This document shows, piece by piece, positions 44,208 through 50,694 of a DNA stretch of 50,694 bases. Each line of letters begins with the position of its first letter. The first letter of the stretch is position 1. The stretch lies in assembly GCA_019308745.1 (NCBI GenBank), contig JAFDHO010000011.1, forward strand, positions 1 to 50,694, read 5' to 3'. The notes below the pieces were generated by a model. It had not been told where the DNA came from. It saw only the letters and a program-made list of their open reading frames with translations, and ran no database searches. Source of the stretch: Deltaproteobacteria bacterium (GTDB taxonomy: Bacteria > Desulfobacterota > DSM-4660 > Desulfatiglandales > HGW-15). The position numbers and the translations under genes are program-made.

Positions 44208-44492
44208 TTAGTAGAATCTCCTCTTGCGGGCAGATCGCTTGGAGCGCTTTCCGCCCGGGTCTGCGGGGTTGACCTTGATGGTTCGCCCATCAATGGATTT
44301 TCTGTTCAGTGCCTTGATCGCTTGATCCGCCTCGGAGTTACTCGGCATCTCCACAAAACCGAAGCCCTTTGATTGCCCGGAATGCCTGTCCCTTATTATC
44401 TTGACGCTCTCTATCTCACCGTATTCTTCAAACATGGTCCTCAGATCGTTTTCAGTAACGCTGAAAGGAAGCTTGCCCACATAGATATTCAT
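44208..44492 (-). CDS. Single-RRM RNA-binding protein
   Basis: The 94-residue protein is one RNA recognition motif followed by a basic tail. RNP2 is MNIYVGKLPF and RNP1 is KGFGFVEM. The tail (GGKRSKRSARKRR) would aid RNA binding. Such proteins are found in cyanobacteria and Desulfobacterota as likely RNA chaperones. The ATG at 44492 is chosen over 44522 because AAAGGAGAAAATA precedes it and the RRM begins there. Its first 41 bases overlap the end of the radical SAM gene on the same strand, so translation is probably coupled. Confidence 0.92.
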   Translation of the reverse strand: MNIYVGKLPFSVTENDLRTMFEEYGEIESVKIIRDRHSGQSKGFGFVEMPSNSEADQAIKALNRKSIDGRTIKVNPADPGGKRSKRSARKRRFY

Positions 44493-45978
44493 TATTTTCT
44501 CCTTTCTCAGTGTATTTTTCACTTATCTTGCGGAAATGGTGGCCGTAGATGGCAAAGGTGACCGACCACGCCAGCAATCTAGGCCGATGAAGGAGGGTCC
44601 ATAGCAGGATCTTCCAGTATTGAAATCGCTCCCTTCCAAAGACGCCCAACCGTATGCTCGTCCGGAAAAAGGCCAACAGGTGCTGGAAGTCGAGGGGTGT
44701 CTTGAACTTTGGCGCCTTGTACTCCCTCAAGAAGGCCTTTACCCGATTGTAATAGTATTGGGGGGAATAGATCTTATTCAATATGTCCCTGTAGCCTTCC
44801 CGGAGGGTATGAATATCCATGCGCGGAACGATGTTGGTAGTACCGTCCGTGTTCCCTGACATGCTTCCCAGGAGGCGACCTTCCTTCTTCAGACGGTCGA
44901 AAAGTCTTGTTCCGGCAGGGGCCTGTAAGAGCCCAACCATGGCCGTCACTATTCCGCTTCTCTGAATGAACTCGATCTGACGCTTGAATATGGAAGGAGA
45001 GTCATTGTCAAAGCCGACTATGAAACCCCCCTGAACTTGCAATCCTGCCCTTTGGATCTTCCTGATACTTTCCACAAGATCTCGGTTCTTGTTTTGTTTC
45101 TTGTTGCACTCCTCCAAACTTCCCTCATCAGGGGTTTCGATGCCGATAAATACCGCGTCAAAGCCTGCTTCAACCATGAGATCCATGAGTTGCTGGTCAT
45201 CGGCGAGGTTGATGGAAGCTTCGGTGTGTAAAGGCAGGCCCTTTCTTCCCTTTTGCCACTCGATGAGCGCCGGCAGGAGTTTGGTCTTCAGGTATCTCTT
45301 GTTGCAGATGAAGTTATCATCCACGAAGAAGACCTGCCCTCGCCACCCCATCCTGTTGAGGTGTTCCAGCTCATTAATCACTTGTTCGGATGTCTTTAGC
45401 CTTGGCCTGTGGCCGAAAAGGGCGGTCACGTTGCAAAACTCGCAGTGGAACGGACACCCCCTGGAGAACTGGACACACATTGAGGCGTAGCTCTTCATGT
45501 CCGCCAATTCCCACATGGGGATCGGTGTCTCTTTTATGTCGGCAAACTGGGGGGTCTGGTAGATTCGCCGGGGAGATCCCTGCTCCAAGTCCCTCAAGAA
45601 GGGGGGGAGGGTGAGTTCTGCCTCATTGAGGACAAAGTGGTCGACCTCTTCGAACTGATCGTATTCGCTCGTGAAAAGCGGTCCTCCTGCGACAACGGGC
45701 AGCCCGAATCCCTTGCACCTGGAAATGATTTCTATCGCGGAGTCCCTCTGGACCGCCATTGCGCCGATAAAGACCATGTCGGCCCACTCCAGGTCTTTGT
45801 CCGTAAGTCCTTTTGTGTTGGCATCAACCAGTCGCTTGTCCCAATGGGAGGGCAATAGGGCAGCGACCGTCAGAAGGCCTAAGGGCGGATAGGCGGCCTT
45901 CTTACGGATGAACTTGAGGGCATGTTTGAAACTCCAGAAGGTATCCGGGTACTCAGGGTAGACCAGCAGTATTTTCAA
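44452..45978 (-). CDS. B12-binding-domain radical SAM protein with DUF4070-like C-terminus
   Basis: Residues 1-150 form a cobalamin-binding-like domain (KILLVYPEYPDTFWSFKHAL, LPVVAGGPLFTSEYDQF). The radical SAM core follows with CPFHCEFCNV, FVDDNFICNKRYLK, GFDAVFIGIETPDEGSLEE and QGGFIVGFDNDSPSIF. The C-terminal ~130 residues resemble DUF4070, ending in basic and hydrophobic helices. Relatives modify lipids such as hopanoids, but the reaction here is unknown. The start is the TTG at 45978, because GGAGG lies 6 nt upstream and the domain begins there; the frame is open to 46068. The end overlaps the RRM gene. Confidence 0.88.
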   Translation of the reverse strand: MKILLVYPEYPDTFWSFKHALKFIRKKAAYPPLGLLTVAALLPSHWDKRLVDANTKGLTDKDLEWADMVFIGAMAVQRDSAIEIISRCKGFGLPVVAGGPLFTSEYDQFEEVDHFVLNEAELTLPPFLRDLEQGSPRRIYQTPQFADIKETPIPMWELADMKSYASMCVQFSRGCPFHCEFCNVTALFGHRPRLKTSEQVINELEHLNRMGWRGQVFFVDDNFICNKRYLKTKLLPALIEWQKGRKGLPLHTEASINLADDQQLMDLMVEAGFDAVFIGIETPDEGSLEECNKKQNKNRDLVESIRKIQRAGLQVQGGFIVGFDNDSPSIFKRQIEFIQRSGIVTAMVGLLQAPAGTRLFDRLKKEGRLLGSMSGNTDGTTNIVPRMDIHTLREGYRDILNKIYSPQYYYNRVKAFLREYKAPKFKTPLDFQHLLAFFRTSIRLGVFGRERFQYWKILLWTLLHRPRLLAWSVTFAIYGHHFRKISEKYTEKGENNEYLCGQASFQRY

Positions 45979-46229
45979 GAGCGTCCTCCGTCGGTTCTTA
46001 GAATCTACGTTAAAACACTTCGTTCTGTTTGATGTGTCAAAGCGAGGTAATTCAACAGAGCGATACAAAAAGCAAGAACACGTCCATTGAATTGGACATC
46101 TTCCCCTGCGCGGCAGTTTCCTGCTGGAGGCCTGGCGGCTAAAAAGGAAAACTCACTCCTATAAAACGATATCTGATGCCCCAAGTCAAGGAAAAAGGCA
46201 GAAGTATTTTCCCTTGGGTCTTGCGGGAA

Positions 46230-46258
46230 TTGACGATTTTTCATAATCCTTGTATGCT
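46230..46258 (+). promoter_or_regulatory. Sigma70-like promoter of the HAD-AIRS-OCD-CDF genes
   Basis: TTGACG (46230-46235) and TATGCT (46253-46258) are 17 nt apart, 32 nt before the ATG at 46290. The rest of the gap 45979-46229 shows nothing else. Confidence 0.55.
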
Positions 46259-46289
46259 TTGCCCCTAATAAACCAGGATCACGGGGAGA

Positions 46290-46943
46290 ATGAAACCAGA
46301 GGCGATTATCTTTGACTACGACGGTACCCTCGTTCATTTGAATATCGATTTCAAAGGGATGCGCAAGGGCGTGGAGAAGGTCCTCTGCAAATATGACGTT
46401 GAAGTTCAGTCCCTTAGAGATTTCTATATCCTGGAGATGATCGACAGGGCACGGGATTCCACCCTGGTGCGCTTCCCCTCCATGGCCGCATCCCTCTACG
46501 CAGAGGCCCGCGATGTTGTCAGAGGATACGAGATCAGGGCAGCGAGGGCAGGGGAGATTATCGAGGGCGTCCCGGAGATGCTGGCAAGGTTGGGGGACAT
46601 AGGGATCAAGAGAGGTATTATCACAAGGAATTGCGATCTGGCGGTTCGGGAGGTCTTCCCTGATATTGAAGCCTTTTGCGATGTCTTTATTTCCAGAGAT
46701 CAGGTGGAAAGGGTGAAACCCCATCCGGGGCACCTGGGGCTCGCATTGGAAAGATTGAAGGTGAGGGACCGGGACAGGTGTCTCATGATAGGGGACCATG
46801 TTATGGATATTGAAGCAGGGAGATGCCTTTCAATCAAAACGGCCGGTGTACTTACGGGAAAAACGGGCGCCCAGGAGTTCTTGGATGCAGGAGCTGACTT
46901 TGTGTTGGGAAATGTGACCGAGATTCTTGGGCATATCTTATAG
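46290..46943 (+). CDS. HAD-family hydrolase, phosphoglycolate phosphatase-like
   Basis: The 217-residue protein has the HAD motifs: I in IIFDYDGTLVHL (nucleophile Asp), II in GIITRNCD (Thr), III in VKPHPGHLGLALERL (Lys), and IV in MIGDHVMDIEAGR. It has a helical cap domain and belongs to the Gph/PpaX-like group that dephosphorylates small organic phosphates. The substrate is unknown. The ATG at 46290 follows GGGGAGA. The next gene starts 11 nt after its stop, so they are co-transcribed. Confidence 0.9.
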   Translation: MKPEAIIFDYDGTLVHLNIDFKGMRKGVEKVLCKYDVEVQSLRDFYILEMIDRARDSTLVRFPSMAASLYAEARDVVRGYEIRAARAGEIIEGVPEMLARLGDIGIKRGIITRNCDLAVREVFPDIEAFCDVFISRDQVERVKPHPGHLGLALERLKVRDRDRCLMIGDHVMDIEAGRCLSIKTAGVLTGKTGAQEFLDAGADFVLGNVTEILGHIL

Positions 46944-46954
46944 GAGTGTGGTCG

Positions 46955-47974
46955 GTGGGTCGCACAATACTGCCAACAGGGAAGTGTGATCATAGACTCC
47001 TGAGCAGGCTCTTGGGGAGGTTTTCCGCTCACGACGAAAGGGTGATCTTGGGGCCGGGCATAGGGGAAGATGCGGCGGCAATAGACACGGGTGATAGTGT
47101 GCTCGTGGTTGCCACCGATCCCATTACCTTTGCGACCAGTGAGATAGGTTACTATAGTGTTATCGTCAACGCAAACGACGTGGCAACTGCCGGGGCCGAG
47201 CCTCGGTGGTATAGTGTTGTCATCCTCCTGCCGGAAAGGGAGGGCAATGATGAACTTCTGGGGAAGATCTTCGAACAGATCCAAAAGGCATGCGAGGCCC
47301 TGGGTGTCTCCCTCATCGGAGGCCATACAGAGATAACCTATGGCCTGGATCGTCCCATCGTGATCGGGCAGATGATGGGGGTGACGGAAAAGGAAGGGCT
47401 CGTCAGGACATCCGGGGCGAGACCAGGTGACCTGATTCTGCTGAGCAAGGGCATAAGTGTCGAGGGCACATCCCTTATAGCCAGGGAGAAGAGGGAGGAG
47501 CTCTTGTCTGAGGGGTTTTCGAGAGAAGTTCTGGAAAGGGCAGAGAATTTTCTCTTTGATCCCGGAATCAGCATCGTAAAAGAGGCGCTCCTGGCAAAGG
47601 GGACCGGAGAAGTGAATTCCATGCATGACATCACCGAAGGGGGACTTGCGAACGGTCTCCATGAAATAGCTATAGCAGCAAACGTCTCCCTGGAGCTGGA
47701 AATGAATCGAGTCCCCATATATCCGGAGACCGCTGAACTATGCGATTTCTACCATCTGGACCCCTTGGGCCTGATAGGCTCGGGATCTTTAATCGTCACG
47801 GCCCCCCGAGAGGTTGCAAACAGAATATTGAGTGAGGGGGAGAGGGAGCACATGGATTTCACTATCATCGGGAAAGTAGTGGCCTCGGGTCACCCTTCGG
47901 TCATGATGATCACTGAGAATGGCCGTAGAGAGGCCCCCTTTTTTCCCAGGGATGAGATTGTAAAGATACTGTGA
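46955..47974 (+). CDS. HypE/ThiL-like AIR synthase-related protein
   Basis: The 339-residue protein has the PurM/HypE fold: ILGPGIGEDAAAIDTGD (ATP-binding Asp site), ATDPITFATSEIGYYSVIVN, ANDVATAGAEPRWYSVVIL, LIGGHTEITYGLDRPIVIGQ and DITEGGLANGLHEIA. HypE proper ends with a PRIC-type Cys; here the end (PRDEIVKIL) has no Cys, so a carbamoyl-dehydrating HypE role is unlikely. It is an AIRS-like enzyme of unknown substrate. The GTG at 46955 is preferred over 46946 because AGGAG lies 8 nt upstream. It is in one operon with HAD and OCD genes. Confidence 0.85.
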   Translation: MGRTILPTGKCDHRLLSRLLGRFSAHDERVILGPGIGEDAAAIDTGDSVLVVATDPITFATSEIGYYSVIVNANDVATAGAEPRWYSVVILLPEREGNDELLGKIFEQIQKACEALGVSLIGGHTEITYGLDRPIVIGQMMGVTEKEGLVRTSGARPGDLILLSKGISVEGTSLIAREKREELLSEGFSREVLERAENFLFDPGISIVKEALLAKGTGEVNSMHDITEGGLANGLHEIAIAANVSLELEMNRVPIYPETAELCDFYHLDPLGLIGSGSLIVTAPREVANRILSEGEREHMDFTIIGKVVASGHPSVMMITENGRREAPFFPRDEIVKIL

Positions 47975-48053
47975 CACATCTTTGACTCACCGATTTCCAG
48001 GCAGTGATCAGCCAATTAACCAGGTAAATACAAAGGACACAGGAGTCTTTGAC

Positions 48054-49034
48054 ATGAGGGAACACAAAGAGCTTCTCTATCTATCCCAATCGGACGTCGT
48101 GGCGGCGGGCTTGACCATGGGGGAAATTATAGATATCTTGGAACGTGTGTTTCGGGAGAAGGGTGAGGGACGCACCGAGATGCCCCCCAAGATTGGAATT
48201 TACCCGGGAGGAGGGGATAGCTTTATCCACGCGATGCCGGCCCACATCCCTGAACTCCAATCCGCTGGCATCAAGTGGGTGAGCGCCTTTCCCGAAAACA
48301 ATAAGAGGGGATTGCCTTACATTAACGGCCTTCTCATACTAAATGATCCGGAAACCGGCCTGGCCATTTCCGTCATGGATTGTGTTTGGATAACCGCAAA
48401 GCGAACCGGCGCGGCAACGGCTCTTGCCGCAAGGTACCTGGCGAGGCCGGATGCCTCAGTGGTGGGCGTTTTGGGATGTGGAGTGCAAGGGCGCAGTAAT
48501 GTGGAAGCCTTGAGGGTCATTTTTCCCCTGAGCAGGGTGATGGCATACGATGTAGATCCAGGGGCGGCGGGTCAGTTTGCAGAGGAAATTCATACCCGGT
48601 TTGATTTGGACGTAGTCATTGTAGGGGATCCGAAAAAGGCTGTTAAGGGTTGTGATATTGTTGTCACTGCCGGTCCAATAATGAAGAAACCTCACCGAAC
48701 CATACAGGCCGGGTGGCTGGATCCGGGAGCCTTTGCCTCCCTGGTGGATTATGACACCTACTGGCACCCGGATGCCATGTGGGAGGCCTCGAAGTTTTGC
48801 ACCGATGACATTCCCCAGTTGCGCCTTTATCAACAAAGGGGTTACTTGCAGGATATACCTCCCATTTATGCAGACCTTGGGGAGATTGTGGCGGGCAAAA
48901 AGAGGGGGCGTGAGGCAAGGGACGAGCGAAACATGACAGTCAATCTGGGACTGGCTTTGGAAGACATGGCCGTGGCCTCCTTGGTGTACGAGCGGGCCTT
49001 GGAAAAGGGATTGGGGTCGTGGCTGGCTCTCTGA
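48054..49034 (+). CDS. Ornithine cyclodeaminase / mu-crystallin family protein
   Basis: The 326-residue NAD(P)-binding protein has the OCD blocks MPPKIGIYPGGGDSFIHAMP, GIKWVSAFPENNKRGLPYIN, ISVMDCVWITAKRTGAATAL and the Rossmann GVLGCGVQGRSNVEAL. Family members act as ornithine cyclodeaminase, alanine or lysine dehydrogenase or ketimine reductase, so the substrate is open. The ATG at 48054 follows AGGAG and begins MREHKELLYLS; the longer frame from 47982 has no ribosome site. It follows the AIRS gene by 80 nt. Confidence 0.9.
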   Translation: MREHKELLYLSQSDVVAAGLTMGEIIDILERVFREKGEGRTEMPPKIGIYPGGGDSFIHAMPAHIPELQSAGIKWVSAFPENNKRGLPYINGLLILNDPETGLAISVMDCVWITAKRTGAATALAARYLARPDASVVGVLGCGVQGRSNVEALRVIFPLSRVMAYDVDPGAAGQFAEEIHTRFDLDVVIVGDPKKAVKGCDIVVTAGPIMKKPHRTIQAGWLDPGAFASLVDYDTYWHPDAMWEASKFCTDDIPQLRLYQQRGYLQDIPPIYADLGEIVAGKKRGREARDERNMTVNLGLALEDMAVASLVYERALEKGLGSWLAL

Positions 49035-49059
49035 GCCCTATTCCGGCAGGGGTCGGTTG

Positions 49060-49953
49060 ATGGCGAGCCGAAAAGAGGATCCTGTAGAGCAAGGAAAGAG
49101 AGTCACCCTTGTAGGGCTGTTTGTGAATGTTTTTCTCATCGCCCTCAAGCTCGCTGCAGGGATTTTTGGCAGCAGCCAGGCTCTGATAGCCGATGCCGTT
49201 CATTCAGTGTCCGACCTGTTTACGGACGCCATTGTCCTCATTGGCCTGAAGATCGGCAGGAAAGATCCCGACGAGACCCATCACTTCGGCCACGCACGAA
49301 TCGAGACCCTTGCCTACGCTGTCATAGGAATTGCACTGATCGGCACAGCGGTTTATCTGGGCATAAAAGCCCTCTGGAATATCTACCTTCATGTGGAATA
49401 CCACCCAAAGATCATCGCCATTTTTGCTGCTCTTGTTTCCATCGGGGCAAAGGAAGGCCTCTACCACTACACGATACGTACCGGCAGGCGCATCAACAGT
49501 CCTTCAATCATAGCAAATGCCTGGCACCACAGGTCGGACGCCTTGTCCTCAGTTGCCGTACTTCTCGGGGTCCTGGGGGCACAGATAAGGCCTTCGTGGC
49601 ACATCCTTGATGCCTATGCCGCCCTTTTGGTGTCTTTGCTTATCATCAAGGTGGGCATTGATATATTCAAAAACGCTATGAACGAATTCACGGACAAGGC
49701 CCCGGACCCCGAGACCCTGGAGAGGATGTGCGCATGTATCAAAGACGTTGATGGGGTTCAGGGACTCCATGATGTGAGGGTCCGCACCTCGGGCGGGATG
49801 CACCAGATGGAGGCCCATATCGTTATCGACGGGACCCTGACCGTGGTAGAAGGACACAGGATTGCAAATACCGTTGAGAGAAGATTGTTGGATGAAATCC
49901 CGGAGATCAACAGCGTCATCATCCATGTGGATCCGGACTTGGATGAGCAGTGA
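49060..49953 (+). CDS. Cation diffusion facilitator (CDF) family metal exporter
   Basis: This is a proton-coupled exporter of Zn, Fe, Mn or Co. The 297-residue protein has six membrane segments. The metal-site motifs are ADAVHSVSD in TM2 and HHRSD in NAWHHRSDALSSVAV of TM5, i.e. H/D-x3-D pairs. The cytoplasmic C-terminal domain (CIKDVDGVQGLHDVRVRTSG) has the usual ferredoxin-like fold. The metal cannot be told exactly; the ADAVHS-x-D and HHRSD pattern resembles the Fe/Zn or Mn groups. The ATG at 49060 follows AGGGGTCGGTTG. It ends the probable operon. Confidence 0.93.
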   Translation: MASRKEDPVEQGKRVTLVGLFVNVFLIALKLAAGIFGSSQALIADAVHSVSDLFTDAIVLIGLKIGRKDPDETHHFGHARIETLAYAVIGIALIGTAVYLGIKALWNIYLHVEYHPKIIAIFAALVSIGAKEGLYHYTIRTGRRINSPSIIANAWHHRSDALSSVAVLLGVLGAQIRPSWHILDAYAALLVSLLIIKVGIDIFKNAMNEFTDKAPDPETLERMCACIKDVDGVQGLHDVRVRTSGGMHQMEAHIVIDGTLTVVEGHRIANTVERRLLDEIPEINSVIIHVDPDLDEQ

Positions 49954-50285
49954 ACAGGCTCCAGACCGCTCTGATATTCCCTATTCGGGGTTAAAGGAAA
50001 CAAAAGGACTTGGGCAACAGCCTGTCGGTCATCACCAATACGCAGAGGGAGAACTTCAGGAAGGTAGAGATACCTCTACTCTGATGTATTGGGCAAAAAT
50101 ATGTAAATCTTTGCCAAGAATTGGAAACCTATTGCAAAGAAAGGATAGAAAGATCCACTCCACGGGGTAATCTCATTGGCCGACTAGCCAATATATGGAA
50201 ATCAATAAGAAATTTTATCCCTAATAAACCTCTTTCAGGCACATGCCTTGCATAGGATTCTTCAAAAACCAAGAGGAGGTAGGAC
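49954..50285. other. Intergenic stretch with small hairpins
   Basis: A 332-bp gap with no gene. ATTGGC-cgacta-GCCAAT (50175-50192) is a perfect 6-bp stem, and GGTA-gaga-TACC lies near 50074. Neither has a strong T-run. Confidence 0.45.
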
Positions 50286-50474
50286 TTGGCTGAAGATCTC
50301 AAATACCTGGACTGCGGTAATTGGGATACCATGAATTGTCCCCACAGGAACTCCCCCTTGATGAAGGCAACCTATATCAATGAGGGAGAACCTGTTGAAG
50401 AACCCAGCGGCAATATTCTGGAGGAGCTCAATAGGCTCTGTACGAATTGCCCCGACTTTGTCCTCGAAAACTAG
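50286..50474 (+). CDS. Small cysteine-rich protein, possible zinc-binding
   Basis: The 62-residue protein starts with TTG at 50286 behind AAGAGGAGG. It has cysteines in YLDCGNWDTMNCPHRN and LCTNCPDF, giving a C-x7-C ... C-x2-C pattern with a nearby His, as in small metal-binding proteins. I do not recognise a named family. No signal peptide or membrane segment is seen. It is separated from the CDF gene by 332 bp, so it probably has its own promoter. Confidence 0.7.
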   Translation: MAEDLKYLDCGNWDTMNCPHRNSPLMKATYINEGEPVEEPSGNILEELNRLCTNCPDFVLEN

Positions 50475-50627
50475 GTTTTCTTGACCTCACCTTTGTGGAA
50501 AAGGACCCCGAAGCTTAAACCGATACGGGTTTTACAAGGGGAAGGGATCGGTGGTCTGTCGTTTTCGGCGCCGTTAGGAGTCGTTAAAAAATAACTATAA
50601 CAAATAGGTTGTTTTTTCCTAGAAGGT

Positions 50628-50657
50628 ATGGTATGCATGTTGGCATGCCCATACCAT
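50628..50657. promoter_or_regulatory. Strong palindrome near the window end
   Basis: ATGGTATG-CATG-ttgg-CATG-cc-CATACCAT forms an 8+4-bp stem with a two-base bulge. It lies in the gene-free end stretch 50475-50694, in AT-rich DNA, and could be an operator for a gene beyond the window. Confidence 0.45.
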
Positions 50658-50694
50658 TGGAAGCAATCCGAAAGCGTTACGATCTTCTGTCGTC

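Noticed and set aside
44166-44220. tRNA-like GGTTCGA sequence after katA
   Set aside because: No cloverleaf can be drawn around it; flanking arms do not pair.

Overview
The window looks like a chromosomal segment of an anaerobic, respiratory Desulfobacterota-type bacterium (the former Deltaproteobacteria). This is inferred from gene content, not from a marker gene. It has three CISM-type molybdopterin enzymes (one broken), an HdrD/GlpC-like double cysteine-rich Fe-S protein, a LUD-domain protein, a TRAP transporter, a likely selenocysteine rhodanese, a c-di-GMP-I riboswitch, and catalase beside a Fur-family regulator. No rRNA, tRNA, CRISPR array or intact transposase was seen.

Layout. 1-2910: remnant of a carbon-catabolic operon (Ldh-family oxidoreductase cut by the window edge, KdgK-like sugar kinase, MalK-like ATPase that has lost its Walker A half). 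3179-9885: decayed M29-like aminopeptidase gene, M20 deacylase, HdrD-like Fe-S protein, a 554-bp element bounded by inverted repeats, and an acetylene-hydratase-like molybdoenzyme. 10181-15146: housekeeping and stress genes ligA, hslO and dinB, plus a frameshifted J-domain gene. 15421-21702: a c-di-GMP locus with a sigma70-like promoter, a c-di-GMP-I riboswitch with terminator, an RHH-PilZ fusion protein, a secreted subtilase with ten GAADG repeats, a membrane HD-GYP phosphodiesterase and an orphan peptide-type binding protein. 22095-27759: YcgN-like and radical SAM proteins, a small beta-repeat protein behind a folded leader, a periplasmic rhodanese with two in-frame UGA codons and a SECIS-like hairpin, a USP-receiver fusion, two decayed genes and an FHA-GAF protein. 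27756-31944: crotonase, EI24/CysZ-like membrane protein, a molybdoenzyme gene with an internal deletion, and a LUD protein. 31965-40774, minus strand: one operon reading molybdoenzyme, DmsB-type ferredoxin/GltD fusion, D-2-hydroxyacid dehydrogenase, TRAP DctP-DctQ-DctM. 41530-50694: small winged-helix-like protein, Fur/PerR, catalase, RRM protein overlapping a B12 radical SAM gene, then a probable operon of HAD phosphatase, HypE-like AIR synthase, ornithine cyclodeaminase-like protein and CDF metal exporter, and finally a small Cys-rich protein.

How the genes work together. The minus-strand operon reads as uptake of an organic acid by TRAP, reduction or oxidation of a 2-oxo/2-hydroxy acid, and electron transfer between the molybdoenzyme and NAD(P)H through the Fe-S/flavin fusion; the substrate cannot be read from the sequence. 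The strongest candidate for a system worth following up is at 15.4-21.7 kb. There the second messenger c-di-GMP is sensed by RNA (riboswitch), sensed by protein (PilZ fused to a DNA-binding RHH domain) and degraded (HD-GYP), next to a secreted protease. The same 16-nt box, 14 of 16 positions identical, lies in front of both the RHH-PilZ gene and the protease gene and could be the RHH operator.

Caveat. At least seven genes are interrupted, and several interruptions are single-base changes in homopolymers (near 3916-3923, 4151-4157, 14568-14574, 24519-24521). Some of the apparent pseudogenes may therefore be sequencing or assembly errors.
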